From NCBI GenBank assembly GCA_023078555.1, contig CM041198.1, positions 7,549,836 to 7,613,835 of the forward strand: 64,000 nt of DNA. Reading direction: 5' to 3'. Below the pieces are notes generated by a model. The model was given only the letters and a program-made list of their open reading frames with translations. It searched no databases and was not told where the DNA came from. Positions 24,694-38,300 of this stretch are shown here, in pieces. The stretch's first letter is position 1. Each line of letters opens with the position of its first letter. A program made the translations under genes and the position numbers. This stretch comes from Ulva prolifera (lineage: Eukaryota; Chlorophyta; Ulvophyceae; Ulvales; Ulvaceae).

Positions 24694-26804
24694 ATGGCCG
24701 AAGTTCTCCCGTCGGTGCTACCATCAGATTTCGATGAAGCAGCAACTCAAGCAGCCATCAAAGGAGGCATAGGATTTTTTGTTGCTCAAGGTCTCGCCAA
24801 GCGCGGGCACACCTGCAACCCCAATCACAGCTGCTTTTCGCCGACCATCACCAGAAAGTCCCTTCAACAACAACTTCGGAACACATGGACATCCTGTCCA
24901 TCCGTTGACCATGCTGGTGAGGCAGTGTTTCATCGTCCAGCATTCGATTTTGAGCGACACAATAAAGCTGACGTGTTCCGCGTCTCCAGCAGGTACTTGG
25001 CACGTTTTGCGGTGTTATTCTTGTGTATTTGTGCAATTGCGAGGACGATGTGCCCATACCATATCGCTTTGCTGTTCACAGATCGACAAGGTGCTCTGAT
25101 CTGGACACTTGCAGCAAGTGGGCAGCGATATCATTCTTCGAAAATGATCCCAAGCGTATCAGGCATCATCTTGAAATATTAAAATCCATTGAAAATCAGG
25201 CCATGCTTGACTCCCTCATTCAGCGAGCACAGCGGGAACAACGCCTCACTGCTGTGTGTTCATCTTTCTGACTGTACACTGCCGTCTCGCCACCCATCTC
25301 ATGTCTTCTCTTGGCTACCGCAATTGTAATTCAGAGGATCGCCACCCCCTCATTCCTGGTGACTGTATCGACATGATCGCACACATTCCATACAGGTCCA
25401 AGACCGCATTCGTTATGATTTTGGTGTCCGGCAACTGCAAAATGCCCTGAAATCCACGCGCTCGGGACAGCAATCCCGCAAACCTGGACCGGCATCGTCC
25501 ACATATACGCTTTGCCGCACGGAGGCATCACCTACCAGCCATCACACCAAGCCAGCAAGGCCACATACTTCCCCGGCCGCTGCTGTGCAGCCGACGCCAT
25601 TGCCCCCCGCAGCATGCCCCCTGTTGGACGCTCGTGAAGATCGCACTTTGGGCCCTCAGACGGTCGTGCCCTCAGCTGCCTGGGGGCTGCAGGACAGCCA
25701 CCAAGGGAGGCAGGTGGATTTCAGCGGTACACCTGCTTGCACAGAGACCAGGCGCCAGCTGGGCACACCCAAGGTTGGTCTTTCTACGTGGACATGGGGC
25801 GGTGCCAGCTCGACGCTGGCTGCAGTTGCGGGCGCACCTCTGCCCTCAGCACCTATACAAGCGGCAGCACAGCCTCTGCCTGCTCGGCCCAGCACTGCCC
25901 AGCCGTTCCGCATCCGCTCACGGATGGAGAGGGAGGTACAATCTGGAAAAGTGAAGCAGGTGTGGGTCCTCAGGCCGCCTCGGGGTGGGCCAACTCCTGC
26001 CAGTTGCAGTGCAGCGGGATGCGACGACTTTTGCGTGCGCATGTTCGACCGCTGCGCTGCCTTCTTGGCCTGGAGGCATCCTGAGCATGAGGCGCCCGGC
26101 CCCCTCTTTGGAAGCATGATGGGGGTGATCTGGGAGCCTGTGCAATCCTGCATCAGTGTGAGGGCAATACATGTTGGAAAGTGCATCTCTATGACAGCCT
26201 GGCTTTGGCATGCCCTGAGAACGCATCACCATAACAGTCCGGCGTTCTGTACTGGTGCAATGTAGGATGGTAGCTGTCAAACATGAGCATTGCATCGTCG
26301 ACAGCCAATCACTGCCGCTTGTTTTGGCTGTAAACAACAGCGACTGGCAGGATAGCTAGTACGGCTGCCAGCACGCCATGCATCCATTGGTAGATGCAAC
26401 CAAGCAGCAATGCCCTCATAGCATGTGCGCCATCGCGGAGATCTGTGGCCGACGGCATTCCGTAATCTAGCTAAAACTAGATCATATTTTCGTAACTAGT
26501 CGGTCGACACACAGCACAGCTGTCAGTGGTGTTTTGTTGCGTTCACTGATGCCTCAGGTGAGCATGTCAATACACACCCAAGCCACATGGGGCTGCCCAC
26601 ATGGAGATGTCAGGATCACGTTGCAACGTGCAGATTCAGCGTCGGCGAGCGAGCTCTGCCCACCCCGCGCGGCGTGCCGATCGAGATGAAGCAGACCTAC
26701 TGGAGCTGGACCGCTTCCAGCAGCGGCTGGACTACTGGAGGGCCCGCCAGCCTGGCATGGCGCCTCCTTTGCAGCGCGCAGCAGAGCAGACACAGGAGAG
26801 CTGA
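24694..26804 (+). CDS. Unrecognised 390-residue protein
   Basis: Four exons close in phase: 24694-24992, 25115-25253, 25396-25959 and 26634-26804. The N-terminus is MAEVLPSVLPSDFDEAATQ. Exon 2 is strongly helical (SFFENDPKRIRHHLEILKS, then MLDSLIQRAQREQRL) and flows into DRIRYDFGVRQLQNAL in exon 3, suggesting a coiled-coil or helical bundle across residues of about 100-170. The rest of exon 3 is rich in Pro, Ala, Thr and Ser and likely disordered. The last exon is charged and helical again (RRADRDEADLLELDRFQQRL) and ends with the stop at 26804. No family was recognised. The internal exons look coding on amino-acid composition; the length of exon 1, without a splice inside it, is less certain. 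Confidence 0.55.
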
Positions 26805-28731
26805 CTGTGGTGGCGTAGCGTATGTACTAGGCAGTGTGCTGGTGTGTGTCACACAGTTGCGGAGTTGGCATATGCCCAAGGGCATATGGGCATGCACGTG
26901 ATGACAAGGCCATGAGCTCTCAAGGGCGATAAAGCAATTACATTCATTATGGAGTTTGAATCTGGACGCAGGTGTTGTATGTTGACCCTCAGGGATGATC
27001 ATGAATGAGCCATTTCTGCAAGATTCTCGCGAATCTGGCATCAGCATGGTACGCTTATGGTCAACACATGGGACAGCGCCAAGGGGCAGCATTTGGCCCA
27101 AGCAGTGTACTGGGTGTTCTTACAAAGGACAGAGGCCGGGCATGCCACCGTACTGTGTATGCTTGCGTGCATTGTATCTAAGCACATCTGTTGGAACATT
27201 GGCGAGGTTGAGCGCTTTGGAGCCTCGTGGAAGCGTATGCCGTCCATCAGCTCGACTGGCTCACAATCGTAACCACTGGCACATGCCTGGAATTCGCCTT
27301 CTGCATACTCCACGCGCCCGTCAGATGCAGCGCAAACCGGCAGGGAAAGCACCACAAAACCGGCCTTTCTTGGCACAAGTTGTTCTCTGCAAAGGAATTA
27401 TCGGTGTGTTGTATACATGCGCACTTCACCGGCGTTGGAAGACGGTGTCGGTGAACAGACCGATGAATCAGTCCTGATCAGTCACAGGAACGACTCCAGT
27501 GAACACATCAGTACTGCTGCTTTGTCAAGCAGTGGCGAATATTATTCATACAAGGATGCAGCGCAACGATGATGCAGGTCCGGGATGCATCTACCTGGGG
27601 CAGTTGCAATCAACCTCGGGTGGGCTCACAGCACCGTGACGATCGTCTGTTGTAGCCTCAGCGCTGGGAACAAGCTCGACAAGCTCACTGGAAATCGGGG
27701 CAATCGGGGCGCTGAAATCGTTCCAAAGCTTGCTGTGTAGGAAGTATTGCATTCTGTTTGGGAGGTGCCTCAGCTGAGGCTCTATGGTGGCCCACGTGGG
27801 CATGGGTGCCCTCGGCCATGATGGTGCAAGCAAGTGTGCATGATCTTAGGTGTGCATGGTCTACATATGAGCCAAGAGAGCTGCCATTTCTGTTCGGACA
27901 CAAAGCAGCCCCCTCAGCAAAGGAGGGCATAGCCTCCTTACATATTCCACTCGAACCCATGTGGGACACGGCAGAAAAGCCGTTGATGCAAGCGGGACCA
28001 CAACTAGGCAGACTACAACTGCTACGCTACCAGTGTCAGTGTCGCTTGCTGCTCGCTTGCTGAAACGATCACCTGGGCATGCGTGGAGCTTCTTGAAGGC
28101 GGCATTGTGAGTAAATTCGTGCCATGGTTGTGGTGGCTTCAGGAACACTAGGCTGAATGCATGTTGGTGTTACGGGTGTTATGCATAACCTGCATGCCCG
28201 GCACGCATCAGGCCCGGACCTGTTACGGGCAAGCTGTCGCATGAATGCATCCCAAGAAGTATCAGGAAGGAATGAAGTTAGGTGGTGCAACGTGCGGTGC
28301 AACACTTAGGCCTTGACTTTCGTCGCGCAGAAAGCATGTGAAGCGATGATCATTCGAGTCGTTTGCGGTATGCGGAAGAATGTTCACGCCTGCAAGATCA
28401 ACATCTGACTCAACCAGTGTCGATGTGCATGCTTATCAGGGTGATGTGGACCTTGCGAAGCTGTGCTACGCTAGTTGCCAGCGCTGCCGGCAATTGCATC
28501 ATGGGGTCCGGAATACACTGCTGTTTGCTTGGCACAGCATCCAGGCAATACGTGAAGCATTTCTCGCAAGACCTGTCGATCAAGGCTGCACACTCCTTGC
28601 CGAACTGCTACGGTGACGTTCATGATATGCCCCAAGTCAGTGTCTGCGCGCAATCCAGACACGATCCATTGTGTCCAGTCAAACCAATCGATCACGCCCT
28701 CTAGGGATCTGACGTGATCTGCGGTGATAAA
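26805..28731. other. Intergenic, nothing firmly supported
   Basis: Open frames are scattered on both strands, including a 78-codon ATG frame at 28380-28616 (+), but none has recognisable sequence or clear splice partners. Confidence 0.45.
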
Positions 28732-29727
28732 ATGACAGTTATCGTACTACCTGGGACTCGCGTACAGCAGATCCTCGCCGTCGTGTCGGTACGTGCTCGT
28801 CCGCAAATGGTGTAGTGCGTCCTGTCAAGCTGTTTCACAGCAGGCTTGACGATGTGCAGGTCGTGGCTTTTATTCAGATCATACTCGCGTCAATCACCAC
28901 CCGAAACGTCACACATGTGCGCTCCGGTCCACTTTGATCTCAAATGTACATGAGACGAGATGCGAGTGTGACGGCATCGAGCTTCATGGCCACACTTAAT
29001 GTATTCACATGGCCACGTCATGTCTTTGCAGCTCAACCTGTCATGGGAGCATCAAGAAGAGACCGTTGCCGGATGCAACACTTTGACGAGCTTCATGGCA
29101 GTTGTTTACACTGGCATGGCGACTGCAGTCCTCACTGGGTGGCTGAACAAATTCTATACGAACCCAGAGAAGTGGCATCTGGCTCTCAGCACTTCTTCGT
29201 TCTGGATGGGCGCCATGTACATTCAATCTGGGATCGTCAGCCACGGCTACCTCGCTCAGGTGGGTGACCGTCTCGAGACGCAGTCCACAGTCCAGGTGCC
29301 TGTTGTCGTCCCACAAAGCCAATTCTATGCATATCTACCGCTTGTTTTCCAAGGCTGTGTTGTCCTCCTCACAGCCTTGAGCTTTGACAACTACACGCAG
29401 CAGGTTCGGTGACCTGCTGACCCACTTGTACCAATACAAGCGGGCCGGCAGTCCACTGAACCTGCAGCGCCTGCAATCGCAGGGGCGCAAGAGCTTGAGT
29501 GCTGCGCATGTGCCAGTGCACTCATGCCACAACTAGCTTGCGACCTGCAGGCTCTTCTGTCCGAGGCGGTGCGGCTGTGGTCTGCAGAAGCGACAGCGGC
29601 TCTAAGGGCGTCGTACATACTTGCTCACGTGCTTGGGGTGGCGTACATCGTGTTGGGGGGAGTGCTGCTTGGCACTGGGCCTGTGCCGCACAGACAAGAA
29701 TACGAGCCTCTCGGCGGCATGCCCTGA
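28732..29727 (+). CDS. Small membrane protein, upstream tandem paralogue
   Basis: Three exons close in phase 0: 28732-28788, 29032-29259 and 29551-29727, about 153 residues. Exon 2 holds hydrophobic segments (FMAVVYTGMATAVLTGWL and SSFWMGAMYIQSGI) and ends before the donor GTGGGT. Exon 3 holds another (YILAHVLGVAYIVLGGVLL) and a short cytoplasmic-type tail with QEYEPL. The match to the gene at 31427 is clear: SSFWMGAMYIQSGI against SSFWLGIVYIQSGI, and ILAHVLGVAYI against IFSYILGIAYI, with introns at the same places. The family was not recognised. Exon 1 (MTVIVLPGTRVQQILAVVS) rests on splice phase and a GTACGT donor only. Unlike its neighbour it does not begin with a clear signal peptide. Confidence 0.6.
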
Positions 29728-31426
29728 ACGAGCTGCTGCGGGCAGCGAGGATGTGACCGGAGAATCTGTACCTGTGAAATTTAGATGTGTTGCTACGCGG
29801 AGGTAGTCCACTGGCCCGCCATGCATGCAAGTGTGTAACGTCCCGTCATGTGGGACCTCACACAGTGAATGTGTGCCGGGCGGGAGGCGGGAGCCATCGA
29901 GCACCATCGAGCATGTGCGCCCCCTGTTTTGCTTTCGCCTGCTCGACAGGCGGCCGTGGCCTCGCGTGCATCGTGTCCGGGCGCTGGGCAGAGCTGCCGA
30001 GTTCACAGGAGTTCACCAACATCAGTTGTTTGTGAACAGCCACAGCAGTGCCCGGCTGGCCGGGCATCTTCGCGGGCTTGTGCACAATCAGGCCGCATGG
30101 TCGCGCATGCCGCCGCCTCTGAGCAGTGTGCCTGTTCTATTGCCTTCCGTAGGTGCTTTCGCATGAGTACGGGTGATCGCGCCTGAGGCAGTTGTACAAG
30201 GCGTGTGTGATGTACGTAGTTGATGAGCTGCTACTACCACACATGCTCTCCACCGACCGCACCTTGCAGCTGTTAAAGTGTATGCGATGCGAATGAAAAA
30301 TGCAATCCCACACGTGCTCGATGGCATCCCGAATGCCGGCACAGACTGCAGTCGGGATTGGCTGTGGGATTGACATGCCGGGACTGTGGGATTGGCTGTG
30401 TGAGTCCCCACATGCCGACATGCTGTTTATGGTGGTCAGGGGCTGGGCTTCCCATCCGGGAACTGGGCCGCCAGTCCACCCCCACACCCCTACACGCAAC
30501 GCCGCCAGTAAGGCTCCCAGCGCGATTTTTCCGGCCAGCCGCTGACCGATACAGAACAGCACCTACAATTTGCAACAGTTTTGGGCAAAGGTAGTGTGCA
30601 CTGCCCCTGCAAGAGAACGCCAGAGGCTGCCTGCCCACACTTCCACGAGTCTGTCTTCCGGCCGTGACACAGATCGTCTCCCTGAAGCAATGTCAGCGCT
30701 TTGCAATGTCCAGTCAATAGCTGTCCGGCCATTGGCGGCGGAGTGGCTGATGACTGCAGGTACCTCAGCAGTGGCTTCTGGCGGAGTCAATGATTGTTCC
30801 AGACACAAGGACGTATCTGCTGCTGTCAGTCTTCAAGCGAGCCACATAAAGGGGGACAGGTGGGCGACCACGTGAGGCCTGCCTGTTCAGGCGAAATGGC
30901 TGCTGCGTGCTGACTGCATGTGCCTGTTCAATCATCAACGCTTACACGTGCTCTTACGTGCGCGAGAAGTAGGGCCTTGTGGTCGAGACCACCAGCAGGT
31001 CGGCATTGACTGTAACACTTGTTTGCTGCATGGTGGGTCACTGTGTGTGACAGGGACGAGGCAGTACAACAGCTGGATTGAGGTCGGTATCAATGTGCCC
31101 CCTTCTCACGGGGATCGGACTGTGAGATCTGGATTTGATTATGGGAATCAACACGTGAGCATGTCGCTTTGCACACGAGGAACCCCTGTGACTTGTTGGC
31201 GTATGCCTGGAGGTGTCATGCCCCTTTAGGAAGTGGTCCCGATCGTTCGGAAACGTCAAGGTCGTGTATGGCATACGGCTGGAAACTGTAACAGACTCGC
31301 TTTACCGCTTGCTTCACTGAGCAGTAGTGGTGACAGGTGAACACACCATAGAAAGGTAACGTTCACGTCCCCCCATCTGCGTGTTGGTAGATACAACCGC
31401 CTAGCTGGCAGAATCTTTGAGTGCCG
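29728..31426. other. Intergenic between the tandem paralogues
   Basis: No complete gene was seen. A splice-bounded stretch at about 31054-31152 (+), with WIEVGINVPPSHGDRTV and a GTGAGC donor, could be an isolated exon but no partner was found. Confidence 0.4.
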
Positions 31427-32603
31427 ATGTCAAGCAGCGCGATTCTGAACCTGCAAAAGTTCCTGTGCTATTTTGCCCTCCCTTGTTGCTGTCTTTTGCC
31501 TGGACCCGCCCTGAACGCAGGCTCGCGTCCTCTAGAGCGAGAACAGATTCAGCGCGCATTAGCAGAAATAGCACCGCTGAAACAGGCGCTCAGATCTCGA
31601 CGTTCATTCCCATCAGACACAGCCTGTACATATGAGGCAGAAGACTGTCCTTCTTCTGCTTTGGTGGTTGCTGTCGGTGAGTGCCTCGTGATCTGCAAAA
31701 AGGGCAGGGACAACACCCTTGCATGGCCCCGCGCCTGTCACCCTCGCTGATAAAGACGGTGTATACAGATCCTCTCTGTAGGCTACTTTGTCATTTCCTC
31801 CGCAGTCGCGAGCGACATACAGAAGGTATGCTTGGCTCCAAAGGCCCCTCAACGCTGGAAAAAAGCAACACAGACCCCCACATGCGGAACCTAACAACCG
31901 AACGCGCTGCAGTTGAGCACTTGGGACAAGGTCCTGATCAGTTTTGATCATTCAACTGAAACCACTGTCATTCTGACGTCCATCCTGTCAATATGCTACA
32001 TTGTTTTCTCTGGCTTCGCTCTGCTCGGACGCTGTTGTGCTCACAACACAGAGGTCGGCTCATGCTACTCCTCAGTCTGCACCTCATCGTTCTGGCTCGG
32101 AATTGTTTACATTCAATCCGGAATCACTGTGAAGGGCTTTGTTGGAAAGGTCCGCTCCCTCGCTGAACTGCTCCGTTCAAGGGATCCTGCATCAACTTCA
32201 TGTACATGCCAGCAGCAGCAACCAGAGAGCACCAGGCTCGCCTGCTGCTGAAATGCTCCTAACGTTGACCCTCTAGTCCATCCGGTTCAGAGCATGAATG
32301 TTGGCTGTGTTTCTTGGCATTGGTGCTAGAGTGCCCGATGTACCGAGCGGTGCGCGCCACAGGGATGCCAGCTTGCAGGCCGTGATGTGGGAGACACAGC
32401 ATGTGTGGGACGGCACCGATACAGCGATAGTCAGATTCCTGTTCATCTTCAGCTACATCCTCGGCATCGCATACATCGCGTTCAGCATCGTGCTGATGTG
32501 CTACAAATCCGCATTTGCTCCTGAATACCAAGAGTACACTTCATCTCCGATGCTGGATGACACCTATGCTCAAGAGCAGGACTCGCGCTATCCCAACGTC
32601 TAA
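31427..32603 (+). CDS. Small membrane protein with signal peptide, downstream tandem paralogue
   Basis: Four exons close in phase: 31427-31676, 31806-31825, 31913-32149 and 32379-32603, about 243 residues. The N-terminus looks like a signal peptide (LQKFLCYFALPCCCLLPG). It is followed by a charged, possibly extracellular stretch with EREQIQRALAEIAPLKQAL. Exon 2 is only 20 bases (VASDIQK), between TTTCCTCCGCAG and GTATGC, and is needed to restore the frame. Exon 3 has membrane segments ILTSILSICYIVFSGFALL and SFWLGIVYIQSGI. The last exon has LFIFSYILGIAYIAFSIVLM and a tail PEYQEYTSSPMLDD with Tyr and acidic residues that resembles a trafficking signal (inference). The family was not recognised; the homology to the gene at 28732 makes it likely to be real. 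Confidence 0.7.
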
Positions 32604-34486
32604 CACTGGGCGATCGAAGCCTGCCACGTGAGTCACACAGACTAAAACAACACCATAGAGACGGGGGCCTGGGCCACCTCTGATGCAGGCTTTCCCCTTG
32701 ACATGATCCACATGCAACCCATGCCGCGGCCTGAAGCTGAGGACTAGACTGGTTACATATGCAGTCATTCTCAGCTGGCAGTGCAGAAGCTGGGTAAGTT
32801 GTTGATGAGGTCTCATGAGCACCTGGTGGGGCTCCATTGCATACGTGGCATCAAGACAGATCGCATGTACGCAAGCATCACAGCTGTGCATGACAACTTC
32901 AGCGGGGTTGTCATTCACAGCACGGGAGGTGTACTTGCCTGATGGGGGTTGCTGCCGGGTTCACTGCCCACGTGGTGGCAGAACCACTGCGGGTTTGGGG
33001 CTCTGAGGCAGCCCCTGGCCTGCCCTTGCATCTGCGTTTGTGGATGTGTGGATAATGATTGCTACACACTAGGAATACAAGGCGAATCGACCTGTTCTAG
33101 GGACTAGCGAAGGTCCTGCATTTCCTGCTGTGGACTGACTTCTTGAATGGCGATGTGAGGCGCCATATCTGGCAGGGGTGTGTTTAGACTTCATTGATAG
33201 AAGCCACAGACGATCGTTCAGAGCAGTTTTACTACATGTGGGCGCTGGTAGTGAAGTGCTCAAGATGCTGCAGTGATGCTGAACAGTCAGGCAGTCACTA
33301 TTCTGCGACGCTGGCCGGTAGGGTGTTGTGATGTGCTCTTCTAGAGGCGGTGCATCGAGGCACGTTGTGTTGTTCATGTCCACAAAAAACGAGTACTTGT
33401 AATTGCACGGCAACATGTCGGTGGACAGCAAGCATGGTGGTGGAGAGGTTGCCCTGTATGTGGCACTGCGCCAATCATGCAGCGAAACATGGACTGCTTC
33501 GAATCTTTGCCAATTGCCCCAGCCCAAGGGAGGCGTATTTGCACGAGATGTGCCCAAATAGACGCGTTGTGTGCAGAAGTAAATATGGCTTGCTATGTGT
33601 ATCTAGCAGCGGAGGCCAGAAATCCACATGGAGCTCTGAGAATACATTCCAAAGATTTCCAAAGTTCATTCTACGTCGTTGAAACAGTGCGACCAAGAGC
33701 TGCATGGTAATCGCTGAAGATGCACAGACAACATACGTAGACGATATGACCACATGCAAACTGGGCAAGGCAGGGGCATGGTTGCTGATGGTCGCCAACG
33801 ATGAGATTGGACAGTTGTGATAGCATGGCGCGGACCACCGGGGGAACCTGTTGAGTATGGAGTATATGGCAGTGCGCTTGCGGCACCGGACCATGAGGTG
33901 GCTCTGCCCTGCCCAAGGGAATGCGCCGGAGCCGCAAGGCTGCCAAGGAACAGTATCATAGTGACTCCTTATCAGTGAGCCGAACTGCAGTATGGTCAAC
34001 AAGGCTCTTCTGCTACCTCTGAAAAGCTAGAGCTCTGGAAGCAACATGGCTTGCAGAAATGTGTGAAAGCGTCAGCAGCAGCCATGGCACCACATGCGGC
34101 AACGAAAAACATTTGAGAGCAGCATGAGCATCTGTGGGCGCCATAGGGATGCGCATGTATGAGGTTGCGTGCTTGTGCAACATGGAATGGGTGGGCAGCA
34201 GCGCCAGCGCGAGCGATGGATGTGCTTGTCCTGCTGCAGAATTTTATTAAGTATAGCACATGAGCAGTATTATACGGTGGGTTCGCTCTTTGTACCTCTC
34301 CTGGGAGCACAGTCGCGAATGGCCAGGACGTATGCAGCCTTGTATACATCGGTTGTCGCTCCTTGATAGACACAAGTGCAATGTTATCTAGCTAGTGTAA
34401 ACTGTGCCGATACATTCCCGCCAACACACGAGTCTCTGGCGTCAATCGGTTTCCGATCAACTCCCATGATCTCAAGCGCTGCACCG
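32604..34486. other. Intergenic, nothing supported
   Basis: The longest frame here is on the minus strand at 33475-34002; its sequence is not protein-like in any way I can defend and it lacks clear splice partners. Confidence 0.45.
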
Positions 34487-34848
34487 TTATCCCTGCAGCG
34501 GTGGAGCGGGCGGTTCATCAGCAATCTTAGCTAGACGCATATATGAGAAATCGTCTTGGCAGTATGCACCACCGCAGTTGATGCGGGCTGCTTCTTTGCC
34601 AGCTTTGCCATTGGTGATATCCTGAATGAGGTGAACTGCGAAGTATACTGCAAGAATCGCGACATGCATGGCAGCCTACCGAAAGCTGTTGGATGCGTAA
34701 AAGTAGCTGCAGCAACACAAAGAGCAACCCAGTAATGCATACTCACACATTCTGGATGTTCTGGGTTACACTGTAGGAAGAGATCGGCATTTCTGTACGA
34801 GATGACCCTGTCATTCGCTTCTGCTATACCGGCGAAACTGTAGAGCAT
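34487..34848 (-). CDS. Small two-exon protein, unknown
   Basis: Exons 34848-34749 and 34647-34487 join in phase 1 (donor GTGTGA, acceptor TTCTTGCAG), giving about 86 residues. The sequence starts MLYSFAGIAEANDRVISY, crosses the junction at CNPEHPE-LYFAVHLIQDI, and ends with DFSYMRLAKIADEPPAPP. Four cysteines are present. An alternative GTGAGT donor two bases downstream would shift the frame into a less protein-like tail, so the choice is made on composition. No family was recognised. Confidence 0.4.
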
Positions 34849-35337
34849 GCTGCCCGCGCGTGCGTGATGGCGTCCTACTCCACTCAGAAACTTGCAGATG
34901 CGTGAAGACGTCGCAACGTCGTGGCTTCGTCTTTGATTGTGTTATGCTGTCGCTAGTTCTGGTCTGAAGCGCCCTGACTGACAGCCGCAGTGATCAATCG
35001 TCACGCAACTATGGATGATTTCGAAAACTGGGGTGAACGAGACCTGAAGGTGCGCCTGTTGGCTCGCATCGGCTCGGGTGACCTGTCCTCCACGCAAACG
35101 ACATGATGCATCGTTGAGACTGCATAGCTCTGCGCACCAGCCCGGCGTGAAGTCGACCTCCGATGCAATACATGACCATGTGTAGGCGTACCTTCGCTTT
35201 GCCGCGGACTGCTTTCGCGAACCGAGGAGGTCGACGAACGTCAAGGACATACACCCACTGGTTTTCCAGGCGCACGAGGTGCGCTGCCTTTCGCCCACGA
35301 CACACAAGCAGCCCCCTTCAAAACAGAGCCTCCCCGT
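34849..35337. other. Intergenic between divergent genes
   Basis: The stretch runs from the small minus-strand gene to the metacaspase A start. It should contain both promoters; no specific element was identified. Confidence 0.4.
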
Positions 35338-38300
35338 ATGCCTGCCTCTTGCACACTGCTGGCATGCTTTCGAGGCGTAGCGGCAAGCCATCCACATCTG
35401 CGCCACATCCTGCCTGCCTGCCTGCAGATGCACAATCGCGACCCCACTCTCGTCCTCCACTTCCTGAAGCACCCACAGCTGCACAGAAGTCAATCAAGCG
35501 CACCTGATGGCGCAAACGCAGGCAGGACCACCGGGGTCACACCGCAGGACCCCCTGCAAGCACACACGCCACCCGAGCCTTCCGCAGCCACTCCCTGGCA
35601 ACGCCGCCACTCACTAAACACAGCCCACCCGCGACAGCCAGCCTTCCCCCATGCACTGCAGCAGGGCTACCTCCCTGCCACTGCTCCTAACCACACCCTT
35701 TCGGTCGCCCTGCAGCAGCCTCAAACCACCCACCCACACCAGCAAACCAGCTACCCCCCCTCAGCCGTGGCCATCCCCCACGCCTCCCCTGCCCCACAGT
35801 CAGCATTCACCCACCCTCCTGCCTTCTCACACGACCACCCCCCTGCCAGCCCCCCCACTTTCGATTCCTACAACCTTCAGGGCCGCATGCCGTCGCGGCC
35901 TCTGCACGGCTCACCGCCCGGCACAGGCCCCCCGCTTCCGCCGGGCAGCAGCCCCCCGCACCTCATGCCCCCGCCAATCCGCACCCAGCTCAGCCACGCC
36001 ACCTCCGGCCCCCCAGGATGTGGCTACGGGGACGTGCACTTTATGCACGCGCACCCCTCACTCACCCCTATGTCGTCAGCGCCCGCGTCCAGCACGGCCA
36101 CGTACTCCTCCGCCGATGCGTGGTCGCCTCGGACGTCGTCGTCGTGTGGAGCCGCCGCGGCATACCCGCCCGCCGCGGCGATCCACCAGTCCCCGCACAG
36201 GCCGGTGTACGCGTCCCACGCCGCCCCGGAGCCGCCGCGGCCCCCACCGCACCTCCCCGCGGCTCCCCACCAGCCGCCGCCAGCAGGTGCTGCCCCCTCC
36301 TTGCAGTGAGATGCAAGCAGACAATTTGCAGCATCGTTTACCGCTGCGTGGGTTGGCGTAGCCGGTGAGTGATTGACCACTGCGTGCGCGCAAGCTGTGC
36401 GCGTCCATGATTGCGCAGTTCACGGCGTGAACACCACACCTGCGCGGGCTCACCACCTCCGTGGCCGATCCTGCCTCTGAGTGAGCCGGTGTCAACAGCA
36501 TCGCCGCCGGGAGCATAGCCGATGTGGGATGCACAATGGGCGCGCATCAACACCTCAGGCACCCGAGGCGGCCTCGCCACGCCGATGCAGACACGGCAAG
36601 ATGCATGCAGGCCCGGGCCGCAAGCGTGCACTGCTCATCGGCTGCTGCTACCCCAACTCCGAGACGGACCACGTCCGGGGCGCGTGCCACGACGTAGAGT
36701 GCATGCGCGATCTGCTGTGCGGCCTGTTCCGCTTCCGGCCGGAGGATGTATGCATGCTGGTGGACGTGCCGACGCCGTCTCTGCCGAAGCTGCGGCCCGA
36801 GACGGTGCCGACGCGGGCCAACATACTGCGGGAGATGACGCGGCTCGTGCATGGCGTACAGGCCGGGGACTCGCTCTTTTTCCATTTCTCTGGTGCGGCG
36901 CCCATGCATGGACCGGATGCATTGAACAGCTTCGGTTGCATGTTGGTCAACGGCAAAGCTAGGACATGCATGTATGGATGTACACAATCGTTGACTTTGG
37001 CGTGTCTACACATGCGTGATTTGGGCGTGGTCGCGTGCAATGTGATGCCCGCCTGCCTAGTTTGCCGCGGCTGCTGATGTGTTGGTTTGCTTTCGGTGTT
37101 CTTCGCAAGTCCGTAGCAGTCGGGCAATGTGCTGTCAGGTAAGGCCTGCTGAACTGCTGCTCAGGCATCCAGATCTTGTAATCGTCCTCCCGCACATTCC
37201 CGCGTGCGCTCGTGGTCACTGCCACACAAACCTTGTTCGACCATCCGCTTCACATCGCCGACCTCATCCGTCCGCGTCCCTATGAGACAGGGACAATCAA
37301 ATGACATCTCACTGTCCACCACGGCTCGCACCCCCCGCCAGGTCCGCGCGCGCTCCAGCGTATGCATGTGATGACGCGGCGGTGCTGCACCGCAGGCCAC
37401 GGCGACCAGATCCCCGACGACTCGAGCATCCCCGAGCCCGACGGCATGAACGAGACGCTGTGCCCGACCGACTTCCGCTCGCAGGGCCAGATCGCCGACG
37501 ACATCATCAACAGAGTGCTCATCAGGCCGCTGCCGACCGGCGTGCGCCTCCACGCCCTCGTCGACGCCTGCCACAGTGGCACCTCGATGGACCTGCGCTA
37601 CAACTACGTCTACGACCACGCCTCCGGCGGCGCGATCCGGACTGTCGGCGAGAGCAAGTGCGTGCTGCGTGCTGTGTGCTACGGATAATCGCTTTGCGCC
37701 GGGGTTTCACATGCTTGGCCTCTGCGACATGCATGGGTAGCATGCATGTGTCATGTATGATGCTACATGCATGCGTGCACCGGAGGGGCGCGGCGGATGC
37801 GGGCCCGTGGTCGCACGGGCCTGCGGTGTGGATGGTGTGCACTGCGCGGGTGGCGTGAGGGCGGTGCTGCAGCCGGCAAGAGGTTGGGGGTGTGTGTGCA
37901 GGGAGGCGAAGGGCACGTCCGGGGGCTTTGCGGCGATGTTCAGCGCGTGCGATGACAGCCAGCTGGCCGCGGACACCGTCTCATTCGGCGGCCTCTACCA
38001 CACCGGCGTCGCCACGAGCTGCTTCGTTGAAGCTTGCTTCCAGATCCATGCACAGAGAAATCAATTCACGTGCGCCCCCCCCTGATTGGTTGCCGAGCCA
38101 CTGCGTTCGATCGTCCGACTTTGTGCTGGTATTGAAATGTGACCTTTGGCCGGCAGTCCTCCCAAGAATGCCGCAATGCGCAGGGCGACCCCTCACCTCC
38201 ATGCATATCCAGCACCCCTGTAGCCACTGACTCCATGCAGGTACCTCGACGTCCTCCGGGAGATGTCGAAGCGGGTGCGGGAGTACGAGAAGGGCCGCAG

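Noticed and set aside
26000-26265. Extension of the 25396 exon to the stop at 26265
   Set aside because: Composition changes after the GTGTGG donor at 25960, and the downstream 26634 exon joins in phase.
33475-34002. 175-codon minus-strand frame
   Set aside because: No ATG-supported start, splice partner or recognisable sequence.
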